Assembly: GCA_034440575.1 (NCBI GenBank)
Contig: JAOTOL010001243.1
Coordinates: forward strand, 291,501 to 355,500
Source of the DNA: Imbricaverruca yamaguchii
Lineage: Eukaryota; Arthropoda; Thecostraca; Neoverrucidae
Direction: 5' to 3'
Length of the DNA stretch: 64,000 nt
The notes below the pieces were generated by a model. The model saw nothing but the letters and a program-made list of their open reading frames with translations. It made no database searches and was not told the origin of the DNA. The translations under genes were made by a program, and so were the position numbers. Below are positions 1 through 10,817 of this stretch, in pieces. The first letter of the stretch is position 1. Every line of letters starts with the position of its first letter.

Positions 1-1020
1 ACTATACTGCATTACAATATACCTAAGCGTTATGAGCTCTCTTCGAAACCAGTAAGGGATGCATGGATCCCCCCCCCCCCCCATTACAGCCGGTGTCTGT
101 GCTAGTGCATGTGTTCGCACAAAAAAATCGAACCAGCAAACATGTAGCAATATGCATACAAAGTGAACATATTGCCTAAAACACAAACAAACAAGAGCAC
201 TGGCATCCAGCGCACGTGCGCACAAACACGTGCTCCAACTGCTTATGACGCCTCCATCGCTCGCTCGCGTGGTCGCTAACGTGACGTCATCACTCAGCCA
301 ATGAGCGGGCGGACAGCACTAGGTCGCGGGGCAGGTGGGCAGCACGAGTGACGGGGGGAGGGGGCGCAGACGAGGTCGCACATACACCCATCGCTCGACG
401 CGCGCTGGTCGGCTGGTGGCTCGCCGTGTGACTCCCGCCAGTAATATCGAATAGGTCTTTTGCGACTCTATATAGGCCACGCGATACTCTTGGGTTTCGA
501 TCTCGCGTCCGCGTCACTCCGGTTGTAAAAGTGCAATGTTCTCTGCACTATATATTGTGCAAAGGGTTAAGCGAATATATGTTAACACTCGCACACAGAA
601 ATGACTCACGCAATACTGTGCCAGGGTGACAGCCGACAGCAAGCAATCCCAGCTCCAAATTGTGAGGCCCAGTCAATAATTTGGACACGCGACCGACCGC
701 GTGGCAGGGCAGCATCGCTCGACAGTCCAGAGAGCTCTGACTAGCTGGGGTGGTTCGTTAAGTACGACCGCGACCGGGTGACCAAAGCACACGTCACGGT
801 TGCTGGGCATTGGCCCGAAAAAAAACGCTGATTCGATTCCGACAGCGGCCGGTGACTGTTTGGCCCGTGCCGGACGGAAACGTACTGGGCGCGACATGTA
901 TGGGGCATGGTAAGTCGGCTGGCTTATGGGGTCACAACACCCGCAGTTACAAACCATCATTATGGTACTATGCTAGTACACATATTTTACTGTCAAAACA
1001 GTACATTTCTAGAATATTTA
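1..1020. other. Unannotated flank, no gene seen
   Basis: No credible coding region, RNA gene or tandem array was recognised here. A 13-base C run lies near position 70. The open frames present are short and have no recognisable motifs. The stretch ends where the inverted end of the transposon at 1021 begins. Confidence 0.5.
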
Positions 1021-1475
1021 TTACAGGGGCGTTCCACGACAGATCGACAAATAAAATTTCGATTTTGCACCCACACATCTCAGATTTTGATGAAAATGAG
1101 TCTATAGGGTTATCAGCAGCCCTAAACACGCCTGCGACATTTTCAGGCCTCTCCGACTTCCGGTTTTCGAGCTACAGCCTGCGACATTTTTACATTCGAT
1201 GCATACATGGCTTTGTTTGGCAGGATTTTTCCCTGCTACATTGAATGATAAGTAGGTGAGTTTGTACATCAAAATGATTGCAATCCCATGCAGAATGAAC
1301 GTTTATCACTATCGAAACCATAGCAATTAAATATATGTCAAATATAACACTTTAAAAAATGCCAAGTTCTCTTGAGCAATTTTCCCCTTCGATATTGTGA
1401 TTTTTGATATTTTTTAGTGAAAGAGCGTTGATTATTACCTATATTTCATCAATAAAAAAGTGGTTATCGGCTTAT
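1021..1475 (+). repeat. Left long terminal inverted repeat
   Basis: This arm matches the reverse complement of 3297-3744. The inner part, around 1385-1475, matches the region holding the first codons of the transposase-like frame: both arms share CCCCTYCGATAT, GAAGAGCG or its variant GAAAGAGCG, and AAAAGTGGTTATCG. Short indels separate the blocks. Confidence 0.65.
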
Positions 1476-1871
1476 AAATATTTTAAACATAATTTCAAAC
1501 ACCAACCGCCCGGCCTCATTTTACCCAATATGGCGTCGTTCAGCAACGGCCTCGGCCAGCTGCTGCCAACGGGGGATAGGGGTGCTGGCGGCTGTCGTCC
1601 GCGGCCCCGTGGGATTGAGAGGACACTGCAGATTATTTATAAACACCAGGCAGGACGTTTTAGCACTTCATTTATTATTCACACAAATAACAAGCCGGAA
1701 AGTACATGTACATTTGCGAATGCTAACGAGATGGTACAATGAGCCTTATCAGAGGTACAAAATGCATAACTTAATATTAGCTCACTTCACATTGTACTTC
1801 GCACATAAACAAACGGAAATCAGCTGCCGATGTAGGTCACGCTAACCATTCAACCTAAATCCTGTAGCAAA

Positions 1872-3357
1872 TCAGGCCACCATCACTTCTCTTCCTTCAC
1901 TTATGGCAAGTTCTCGCACAACGACAATGTTTGTCTTCACTGGAGTTACCCTGTGTATTTTTAGAGTCCCTTTAACAGTTTTTGCCATTGACAGTCTATC
2001 GCCAAGCTCATGCCGTGTACGACTAACCTCTTCTTTCGCTACAAAGTAGCACTCGGTATGCAAATCACCCTTGTCCTGTAGCACTTTACATAGCTTTTCC
2101 GCAGTAAGAATGTGGTCCGAGTGTGTCCGCGAAAGACTGGCGCTAGCTGCAACCCTTTTCAGTGTACCCCCAACACCGTCGCACGAATTTTTTCCCATGC
2201 AACGTTGCAAAAAATTCCAATCGCACTGGACTCCGAAATCCTCATCATGAAAACTCACATTCACGAAATTAAACTTATTCTTGTACTGGGCAGCTGACCC
2301 ATCCGAAAAATAATGAATCTTTTTCAAGTTCGGGACTATGCCTCTCACTTTCGGTACAATGTGCTGCAAGAATGTGTGCACAGCGACGGTGTCATGCTTC
2401 AGTTCGTTTGATAACACGCAAAACTGTGGTATTCAATCTTTCCAGCCTCTCGCCAATAAACAACAAACGGATGAACGGTACACTGTGGTGCGTTCCAGTG
2501 ATATGACTGAATTTCGTCTTGAACTACAAAGTGTAGTTTTCTGAAAAATCTAATATGATCAGTGCTTCATGCTCAGGTAGCTGCTTTTTTAGATCGTCGA
2601 AATATTTGCTTTGATGCTGACTCGTGAAATGATGCCGAGTAAGTGTCACAATGGCGTCAGACAGTTTGTCAAGAAACTCGTCCATAGGAAGAACAATTTC
2701 GGTCAAAGTGCAACGATCCGTGCTTAGCCACTGACTAAATCTGACTTCGTCCACCAAGTCTGAGATTTCCCTGCCTGCGCATTTAAAGTGTCGAACAAAT
2801 ATGACCTGACACCGTCCTGACCTGGACAGTTTTCACACTTTTGCAGCATACAGGCTTCCTCCCGACATCACAAACCGCGTGCTTCAACAGGTCCTTGTAG
2901 GTAATGTCTTTTAAGCCCAGAGACGCTAACATTAGCTTAACGTTCTGGTGATAGCAACATGCACAAACCGTATGAGTGCCGTTGCTTCCCAGCAGGACAC
3001 AGTGTTTGGGGGCGGAGGCTGGCGAACTTAGAAAACCCAATGCGCGGGTTGCTACCGTTCTCTTTATAAAGTTGGTAAATTTCCTGCAAATTACCTAAAA
3101 TCAAACGTTTGTGCTTCTTTACTTTAACCCCATTCTCATCTCTTACCGTCACATAGTCTTTTTTCCAGGACATATTCTTGACATCCCACGCTGGGCTCCC
3201 CTTCCCTCCCCCCCCCGGCAGGCGTATCGCGAGGCAGCGGCAGCGCGCGCGCCGGTCCGGTGAGCGCAGCGCCCGCATTCACCGCATTTGATTCGTCTTT
3301 CCAAGTCGATAACCACTTTTTATTTATGTTTCTAGGGTAAAAACTACGCTCTTCCAT
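1872..3357 (-). pseudogene. Decayed transposase-like gene (DDE-type, superfamily unresolved)
   Basis: Consecutive minus-strand frames read as one broken protein. Near 3130-3000 there is a segment with KRLILGNLQEIYQLYKE and IGFSKFASLRP. A frame change near 3000 leads to GTHTVCACCYHQNVKLML, followed by spaced cysteines. Another leads to a segment ending LDFSENY near 2530. A further shift leads to FVVQDEIQSYHWN and then to IHYFSDGSAAQYKNKFNF, WNFLQRCMGKNSCDGVGG and LKRVAA in 1872-2417. From memory, the pattern FSDG..AQYKN plus HGK..CDGVGG..KR occurs in a widespread family of uncharacterised invertebrate transposon proteins; its catalytic class was not verified. At least three frameshifts and a GC-rich insertion near 3190-3280 make it non-functional. 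It lies between the two long inverted repeats and is their likely mobilising gene. Confidence 0.7.
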
Positions 3358-3744
3358 ATGAAAGTGAGAAAAATACGATATCGGAGGGGAAAAATGTTTT
3401 TATTTCTTTTCAATTTTTATTTGGCTAGAGTCGGCACAAATTACGTAATGAAAGTTTAAATGGTGGCATAGTCATATTCTTCAATGTTTTGTCTTCATTT
3501 TGACGTATAAATTTTTTCAGTTACTGAAAAATGACTCAGAGAAAAATAGCACCAAAGATAGTCATGTCAGTGCAAAATGTAAAAATTATATAGTTCATAA
3601 CTAGAAAACGGTAAACCTAAGAGACTTCAAAATGGCACAGGCGTGTTCAGCGATGCTGATAACCCTATAGAACCATTTTCATCAAAATCTGAGGTGTGAG
3701 GGTGCAGGTCACATGTCGATTTGTCGTGGAATGCCCCACAGTAA
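3297..3744 (-). repeat. Right long terminal inverted repeat
   Basis: Inverted partner of 1021-1475. Its inner edge contains the apparent start of the transposase-like frame, a methionine followed by EERSFYPRN on the minus strand near 3357. The coding start therefore lies inside the inverted repeat. Confidence 0.65.
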
Positions 3745-3820
3745 ACAGCCCGGGGCAATACTCGGCGGCCGCTAGCCACGGGGCTGGCACACGAAAGAAG
3801 GAGCGGAACTTCAACTTATG

Positions 3821-4030
3821 GCAGTCGGCTGTACCCGGGCCGTCATGGAACGTATAGGGCACGCGTCTGGGCACTGCCTGGCTGGCACGCCAGTGATTAG
3901 GCGAGAACTCCCAGTTCGAAGCAGTCGGCTGCAACCCAGGCCGCTATGGAACGTCTGGGGCACGCGCCTAGGCATTGCCTGGCTGGCACGCCAGTGATTA
4001 GGCGAGAACTCCCAGTTCGAAACAGTCTAC
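3821..4030. repeat. 100-bp tandem duplication, about two copies
   Basis: Copies start at 3821 and 3921 with GCAGTCGGCTG. Both contain GGCTGGCACGCCAGTGATTA and GAACTCCCAGTTCGAA. A third copy starts near 4021 and breaks off after about 15 bases. Copies differ by only a few substitutions. Confidence 0.85.
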
Positions 4031-4117
4031 TGCAACCCAGCAGCCACTCCTGCACCCGTCGCCTATCAGGCACGGAGGGTCGGCTGGCCTCACAACACCG
4101 TCGTCCTATAACTCTAC

Positions 4118-4385
4118 ACCGCCCTCTGACTGCTGGTGCAGCCTCACATCACCAGGCTTGGCTGACGGCACCTGCACCTGGACGGGACTGACGTCACACG
4201 GCCGCACGTCACACGACAACCCCCACACCGCCCTCTGACTGCTGGTGCAGCGTCACATCACCAGGCTGAGCTGACGGCACCTGCACCTGGACGGGACTGA
4301 CGTCACACGGCTGCACGTCACACGACAACCCCCAGACCGTCCTCTGACTGCTGGTGCAGCCTCACATCCTCAGGCTGGGCTATAC
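4118..4385. repeat. 109-bp tandem repeat, about 2.4 copies
   Basis: Units start at 4118, 4227 and 4336 with ACCGCCCTCTGAC or a one-base variant. Each unit holds GCACCTGCACCTGGACGGGA and CACGTCACACGACAACCC. The spacing of exactly 109 bases is kept between starts. Confidence 0.85.
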
Positions 4386-5717
4386 CAGCATGGGTGAAGA
4401 AGTCGACCTGTTTGAGTGTGCGGCTTCTCTATCGCGAGAGGATAAAGTCACACACGTTTGGTGTTCCACCTCTACTTCAAATACTTTCATTGTGTGCAAT
4501 TAACATTGTGTGTCAAGAAATGTTTAAGGACACACTTCGCATTTTTAAACCTTCACATGTGTGCTATCTATGCACGAACCCTAACAATGATGAAAATAAC
4601 AGCCCACAAAATGTCACCAATGTATTGCAGTATTAATCAAGTCACCAAACCAAAATATCAGACTAATGAAGCATTCTTCCGGCCGACAATTAAAAACCAC
4701 AGCCCATCTTGCCACCGACGTTTATTCGAAAATGCCACCGGCGTGCACTGGATGCCATTGGACGTCATTAAAATCCCGCTATGCGGAGTAACCGTGTCCG
4801 GAGCAGAATTCTCTTCAACATGGTGGTCATGACAGGTGGAAGAATGTCTGCCTTCACCGTCAAACGACGTCATCAATGGCTTTATGGGCGGCCTCAAGCG
4901 ATGTTGTGACGCCGTTCCTACGCGTGGCCAAACAGCGACGTGGCGTGTATTTTATGTAGCACGTGATAACCGACTGACTGGTGTTGTCTTGGCAGTTATA
5001 CAGTATTGGTAAAATAGGGTGGAATTTACCATTTCCTGAACATTGAGTCGACATACTTTCCAAACAAGCATCCACGTCGTGCTTCTTGATGTTTCTTTAT
5101 TCTTGATGTCCTTCATTCGGCTGCTATCCCCAGCAAATGTGATGGGAGGACCATCCATACCCGGCGTCTCCAACACGATCAAGATAATTGCCGATTTCAG
5201 ATTGAGAGAGGTGTCACGAAAATGACATCACAAGCCGTGCGTATATGGCACTGTTGGCTTTTCCTTAATACGTTTAATACGTTTAAAACGCCGTGTTTGC
5301 TGTACGTCTGAGTTTATTCTGGTTCCTGGGTGTCAGATATCACCGGAATATCACTCAGACTGACACCAGATGCCACAGCGTGTTTGTTTTGCACACATTC
5401 TCCGCTGTTGCATGAATAGATTCTCCGAGCCAGGCGCATTTCTGAAACGCATCCTGTCGCTCAGCTGCGCAACTTTCTGCCGATTAAAGCCAGCCTTTGC
5501 CGCCTCCCTACATGGTGCAGTACAATATCGCGATCACAGTGGCGAACTAGTTCACTCTCCGTGTGCCCAGATCGATGCGATCGATTCAGACCGATACCGG
5601 ACACCTACTGAGATTGACCACCAGGACCGACAGGAATCGGCTCCAAAAACCGTGCCGAGATCAGACCATTCTGAAGCTTATTCCAAGACCCCATCGAGGA
5701 GCATTCCCGGAGTTCAC
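4386..5717. other. Unannotated stretch
   Basis: No supported gene, RNA or array. Open frames of up to about 120 residues exist on both strands around 4460-5720. Their translations show no motif, and opposite-strand frames are equally long, so I treat them as chance. Confidence 0.4.
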
Positions 5718-5886
5718 TGAGGCGGAGTCAGATAGCCGACTGGGGCCGATCCCCGGAGCCGGCTGGCACCGATTCCCGAAGCCCACTTGGGCCGATTCCC
5801 GGAGCCCATTTGGGCCGATTCCCGGAGCCCGCTTGGGCCGATCCCCGGAGCCGGCTGGCACCGATTCCCGAAGGCGACTGGGGCCG
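5718..5886. repeat. 23-bp minisatellite, about seven copies
   Basis: The core is GATTCCCGGAGCCC followed by YTTGGGCC. Unit ends are degenerate at both edges of the array. Confidence 0.8.
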
Positions 5887-6127
5887 ACCGCCAAGCATTT
5901 CGCGTGAGACAATGCGGCATGATCGACCGTAGGGAACACACGAGTCGCGTCCTTGCCAGGGTGGTGTGACGGTCGACGGAGCCTTGGAGCATGAATCATA
6001 GAGAGTTGGGTGTGGGGGATCGATCATCGTCGGATGACCGTGCACCATCCGTCACGGCGTCAATCAAGCGGAAGTGGGCCGACTTGGGATCACACTCAAC
6101 TGCGGACACGAGCCGTCGACACCCCAC

Positions 6128-7215
6128 ACCACTGTGTGGTCACGGCGGAGCCCCGCACCATACTGTGGTCACGGCGGAGCCCGCACCATACTGTGGTCAC
6201 GGCGGAGCCCGCACCATACTGTGATCACGGCGGAGCCCGCACCATACTGTGGTCACGGCGGAGCCCCGCACCATACTGTGGTCACGGCGGAGCCCGCACC
6301 ATACTGTGGTCACGGCGGAGCCCGCACCATACTGTGATCACGGCGGAGCCCGCACCATACTGTGGTCACAGCGGAGCCCCGCACCATACTGTGGTCACGG
6401 CGGAGCCCCGCACCATACTGTGGTCACGGCGGAGCCCCGCACCATACTGTGGTCACGGCGGAGCCCCGCACCATACTGTGGTCACGGCGGAACCCGCATC
6501 GGTTAACCAGCCGATATCACCACACGGTGGGAGGCTGGCAAAACTCACACACACACACACACACACGGCGGAGCCCGCACCATACTGGGGTCACGGTGGA
6601 GCCCCGCACCATACTATGGTCACGGCGGAGCCCCGTACCATACTGTGATCACGGTGAAGCCCCGTACCATGCTGTGGTCACGATGGAGCCCGCACCATAC
6701 TGTGGTCACGGTGGAGCCCCGCACCATACTGTGGTCACGGTGGAGCCCCGCACTATACTGTGGTCACGGTGGAGCCCGCACCATACTGTGGTCACGGTGG
6801 AGCCCGCACCATCTGTGGTCACGGCGGAGCCCCGCACCATACTATGATCACGGCGGAGCCCCGTACCATACTGTGATCACGGTGAAGCCCGTACCATGCT
6901 GTGGTCACGATGGAGCCCGCACCATACTGTGGTCACGGTGGAGCCCCGCACCATACTGTGGTCACGATGGAGCCCGCACCATACTGTGGTCACGGTGGAG
7001 CCCCGTACCATGCTGTGGTCACGATGGAGCCCGCACCATACTGTGGTCACGGTGGAGCCCCGTACCATGCTGTGGTCACGATGGAGCTCGCACCATACTG
7101 TGGTCATGGTGGAGCTCCGCACCATACTGTGGCCACGGCGGAGCCCGCACCATACTGTGGTCACGGCGGAGCCCACACCATACTGTGGTCACGGCGGAAA
7201 CCCGCACTATACTGT
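6128..7215. repeat. 27/28-bp minisatellite, about 39 copies
   Basis: The core is GGAGCCCCGCACCATACTG followed by TGGTCACGGC. One C more or less gives 27- and 28-bp units, so the open frame changes from unit to unit. A short unrelated piece with (AC)n at 6487-6567 interrupts the array. Later units alternate as ATGGAGCCC and GTGGAGCCCC dimers at 6905-7095, and the block at 6625-6720 recurs near 6855-6950. This indicates higher-order amplification. Confidence 0.95.
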
Positions 7216-7235
7216 TGTCACAAATGTGGTGACAA

Positions 7236-7580
7236 ATTCCAATATTCTTAACTAAACGAAAATCGAATCTGCTACATATTTATATAATCTTGAATAACTT
7301 CTATGAAGGATGAACCCTGCCACTTTTGCACTCAATTCCAGTATTTGTGTCCCAAATTATCACATTGTATTCAATAAGTGGTATATCAGATGTTCTGCAT
7401 TAGCGAATTAATTTCAAATCGTATCAAATAAACCGGCATAAAATCAGGTGGATTCTGATGCCATACCCGACCATACCCGACTACTTTTATAGATATCTAT
7501 CCCTGCAATTATTTAACTTTTGACATGAAGCTTTCCGGCATTATTGAAGTTCTGTCATGGCTCGATGCGCGTCAAGCGTG
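7236..7580 (+). repeat. Dispersed repeat family X, copy 1, left part
   Basis: Begins with CTTAACTAAACGAAAATC and matches 50930-51667 except that it holds one copy of the internal ~180-bp unit instead of three. It ends inside the small reading frame beginning MKLSG at about 7526, where a 1.13-kb insertion splits it. Confidence 0.85.
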
Positions 7581-8770
7581 TAATGAAGTTTTGCTCCCCC
7601 ACCTTACTTACATTAGGTACGTGAATAGACTATGGACCTCAGCGTTGCGATAACCCCGGGATAATTATTTCACCAGCTCGCAGCTTCCAATTTCATACCT
7701 CTGGTCTCACATCTCTTGACACGCACCTCCAAAGCCAGCACATCTTTATTGAGCTATTAGTCAAACAGCGGCCATGATGTTTGAGACGTTAATAGCGCAG
7801 CATGATATAGGTATTAATACAATAGCTTCATTTTGACAGCTCAACAATCTCACCCTCACTCTATATCTCTACCGACATAACGAGTCCGACAGAGTCCGGG
7901 CGTACCTTAATACCGACGTGTGGGGCAGGGCAGGGCAGGACAGACCGGGCCCGCCCGAGGGGCGACCGCCCGGGGGCGACCGCCCGTCTCAAGCGACCGT
8001 CGACGAAAGAATGGTCGAGTGCCTTTCGCGGCGCGTCCGAAGTGACAGACAGTACGTCATCATGTGACCACGTCGAATCACTTCACTACTGCACCGCGCA
8101 GGGCCCGGGCATCGGCCCCGAGTCGAGAACAATGGCTCGCGCTGTCCATCTGACACACGTCAGCTCAGAGTCAGATATCAGAGCCGCCTCTGATGGCATC
8201 CAGAGACTGGCCTTTGTTAGGCTCGCGCGGTATCGGGGTCGGACAGTGAGCTGTCAGCATTTCACAGGATGTTGCTTAACAACAACTGACTGGCAGACGA
8301 CGGCACTGTAGCCTCTGGTCTGGCGACACAGCGCCCGACACTCTAGCGACATACAACGTGAAATTCGCCACAGCTCATTGACAGCTGGTATAGACATCAT
8401 TGACATGCCTGTCCATAGGGTTCCTACATCACCCACTGACGTCACGTCACTTCACATGGCATTCACTATCTGACGACGACGGCAGAGCGTGCCGGGGTAC
8501 CAGGGTCACCTTGGCTGTGACCGGGACGGTCGGTGGCTGTGGCCGGAAGCCAGGGCGAGCAATGTCCACTGGCCGACCTCGTCTGGGCGTCGGCCGATAG
8601 GTATGCGACGGAGGGGCACAGGGTACGTGCCGCAAGCTTGTCGGGACCGGAACGGAGTGGGTAGGGGGATGAATTTAGAGGATTCAGATGCCCAGAAAAC
8701 TAACTTCGTTACAAGCGCCAACGGTTGCTGCCCAGAAGATCCGCATGGCTGCCGAGCGGTGGCACGACAA
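7526..8770 (+). pseudogene. Small reading frame MKLSG... split by an insertion
   Basis: The first 18 codons (MKLSGIIEVLSWLDARQA) lie at 7526-7579. The continuation PTVAAQKIRMAAERWHDKK lies after the inserted sequence, from 8718. The same product is uninterrupted in copy 2 at 51639-51752, where it is 37 residues long. Many differences between the copies are at third positions: GGC/GGA in Gly, GCG/GCA in Ala, CCA/CCG in Pro. The product is short and basic at its end; I do not recognise the family. This copy is broken by the insertion. Confidence 0.45.
7581..8711. mobile_element. 1.13-kb insertion splitting dispersed repeat X
   Basis: Copy 2 of the repeat (51660-51700) runs straight through the point where copy 1 is interrupted, so this block is extra. 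It starts TAATGAAGTT and ends AACTTCGTTA, a 9/10 terminal inverted match. The flanks are CAAGCGTG on the left and CAAGCGCC on the right, a possible target duplication matching at the first six bases. The interior is partly very GC-rich (7925-8000) and carries no recognised gene, which suggests a non-autonomous DNA element. Confidence 0.6.
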
Positions 8771-9402
8771 AAAGTGCCCTTCATCAGTACTAAGCAGCAT
8801 CGACTCTGCCACGCTAAAATTGTGTAGGTGAAATTCACGGTTGTAGATGCATTCTTTCCATTCAACGCCCACGAGCGTAATGTTCAACAATATCGAGAAA
8901 ATCTGGCAGACTCAACTGTAGTGGTGGCGGAACTAATGCCAGGCACATCGCCCATCGTTTCAAATATGAACATTTACCGGTAACTTTGGCGTTTGGGCCT
9001 ATTCAAATTCAGGGAATGAACCGCGTTCCGCTATATTATGAATGGTAGACGGTCGGGGACGGGTCGCAGGCCGTGGAGCCCGCAGGCTATGGTGGAAAAT
9101 AGGTCAAGAAGCCAACATGCAAAGTAACAATGTGCGCAATATATCAGTGTAAACGACAATGAAATTGACGTCTGAAGGCATGCTAACTTTCATAAATGCA
9201 CTTCGCATCATATTTGATCGAGAAAGAGTCTCATAAATTGTATATATATCTTATTGGCACACATACTATTGAGCATCCGGGCGCGCTTGTCGCAGCGCAT
9301 ATTTCAGAGATTTGAATGACATCGGGAACTTACCTGTATTCTTGCTCTGCTGGAGATCCCCCTCCCATTGTTCGCATTATCATTGCATCTGACGTCTAAC
9401 AC
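8712..9402 (+). repeat. Dispersed repeat family X, copy 1, right part
   Basis: Matches 51690-52396. Shared blocks include CAACGGTTGCTGCCCAGA (one base differs), ACTAAGCAGC, GCCACGCTAAAATTGT or its variant, and the end near GCATCTGACGTCTAAC. Identity is visibly high across about 690 bases. Confidence 0.85.
8826..9040 (+). pseudogene. Coding relic in dispersed repeat X
   Basis: On the plus strand this reads TVVDAFFPFNAHERN, QQYRENLADSTVVVAELM and PGTSP. After a one-base frame change it reads LPVTLAFGPIQIQGMNRV and ends PLYYEW before a stop. The copy at 51830-52030 keeps NAHKRN, QYREN, STVIVAELM and GTSP, with many differences at third codon positions. That pattern suggests an old coding sequence. 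The family is not recognised. Confidence 0.4.
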
Positions 9403-9709
9403 TTTGTCAGGGGAGTCCCAGGCTCTGCCTTCCCCGTTGGATCTAAATTCTGCACTTTACTCCTACACCTCTCGGCTCTGCTTACTATCTCCCACGTGCG
9501 GGAGATAGTTGGGCTGCGACAGTTAAAAAGGCATGACGCCTGTAAAGCTGTTCAGCGACATCTGCACGCTCAACAGCTGAAGTGCATGGTTTGCGCTTTG
9601 GTTCCTTCGAACAACATGTTTTAAATAACCTGACTATGGGCGAGGGCGAAGCCGGAGCCAATCCGCTGCTGCGTCTATGATAAACGGGCTCAACTGAGCG
9701 GCCCGGCCG
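9403..9709. other. Unannotated stretch
   Basis: Nothing supportable seen. It separates the end of dispersed repeat X from a short minisatellite. Confidence 0.4.
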
Positions 9710-9812
9710 GATGTGCTCCAGCGAAGCCCGGCCGGATGTGGTCCAGCGAGGCCCGGCCGGATGTGGTCCAGCGAGGCCCGGCCGGATGTGGTCTAACGAG
9801 GCCCGCCCGGTC
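9710..9812. repeat. 25-bp minisatellite, four copies
   Basis: Units read GCCCGGCCGGATGTGGTCCA followed by GCGAG, with GTCTAACGAG in the last copy. Confidence 0.9.
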
Positions 9813-10540
9813 ATCATGCTGTGGTAATGTTTGTGACAGTGTTTCACGTCCTAATTCTTACAGAATCAGATGTGCTCTTTGGATTGTTGCTTGCATCCGT
9901 ATTTATATCAATGCTTTTGCATGAAGTGCTCTTAATATGTGTCCAAAGAAAGAGGTATTCCTGAGAAGTAAGAAAGAGGTATTCCGAAGCTGTATTCCTG
10001 CTGGTGAACGACTCTTCCTAAGACTAAATAATAAACATGGATGGATGTCAATTAAATTAATTGGGCTTGTAGAGACCTTCACATGATAGGAAGTGGATGA
10101 GCCAGTAATAATAGCGTACATATGCTTCAGTTGATATACGGATGGATAAATGTATGGATGCGTGAGTAGGTGTGTGCGCAATGGCATTGTTCGAATGGAA
10201 ACATAATTGTAATTAGTTCAGTGTAGACCAGCATACAACTTCCCATTACGTTGGTCAGTTATTACGCGTAATCTGGCGCCTGCACTGCCGCTGAATTGGC
10301 GCACCTCCGCGACACGCCGGTATGCGTTATGCAGCCATACGCCACACCCATACAGGCCAACTAGAAACGGGTTTGGTCGACCAGTTGCGAGCCAACGCGC
10401 TATTCTTGTTCAAGCCGGCAAGGCTGATCCTGGCCACGATTTTGCACGATCTTCGACCGTACCGACTCGATCACATGCGCCACGTCTGGCGCCGCCTGCG
10501 GGGCGCGGTCGATAGCCGACCGGTGCAGCGGCGGCGGTGT
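9813..10540. other. Unannotated stretch
   Basis: No gene, array or RNA recognised. It contains the imperfect short duplicates GAAAGAGGTATTCC at about 9949 and 9972. Confidence 0.4.
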
Positions 10541-10817
10541 GTGGGGCGGAGAACCGGAGGTGGGCCACACCTTCGGCAGGTAGCCACTGGTAGCGGTGTG
10601 TGGGGCGGTGGTTCTGAGGTGGGCCACACCTTCGGCAGGTAGCCACTGGTAGCGGTGTGTGGGGCGGTGGTCCTGAGGTGGGCGTCACCTTCGGTAAGTA
10701 GCCACTGGTAGCGGTGTGTGGGGCGGTGGTCCTGAGGTGGGCCACACCTTCGGCAGGTAGCCACTGGTAGCGGTGTGTGGGGCGGTGGTCCGGAGATGGA
10801 CAGCACCTTCGGCAGGT
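10541..10817. repeat. 59-bp minisatellite, about 4.5 copies
   Basis: Each unit contains CACACCTTCGGCAGGTAGCC and CGGTGTGTGGGGCGG. Unit starts at 10559 and 10618 confirm the 59-base period. The open frames spanning it on both strands are products of the repeat. Confidence 0.9.

Larger units (their letters stand above)
1021..3744 (-). mobile_element. DNA transposon with very long terminal inverted repeats
   Basis: The two ends are diverged inverted copies of each other. The left end begins CAGGGGCGTTCCACGAC at about 1024. The right end, read on the minus strand, begins TGTGGGGCATTCCACGAC. Both continue into CAGATTTTGATGAAAATG and TATAGGGTTATCAGCA. The alignment can be followed by eye for roughly 450 bases, with gaps, up to the start of the transposase frame. 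A minus-strand transposase-like pseudogene fills the interior. No clear target duplication was seen, so the exact termini are uncertain by a few bases. Superfamily is not assigned. Confidence 0.75.
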
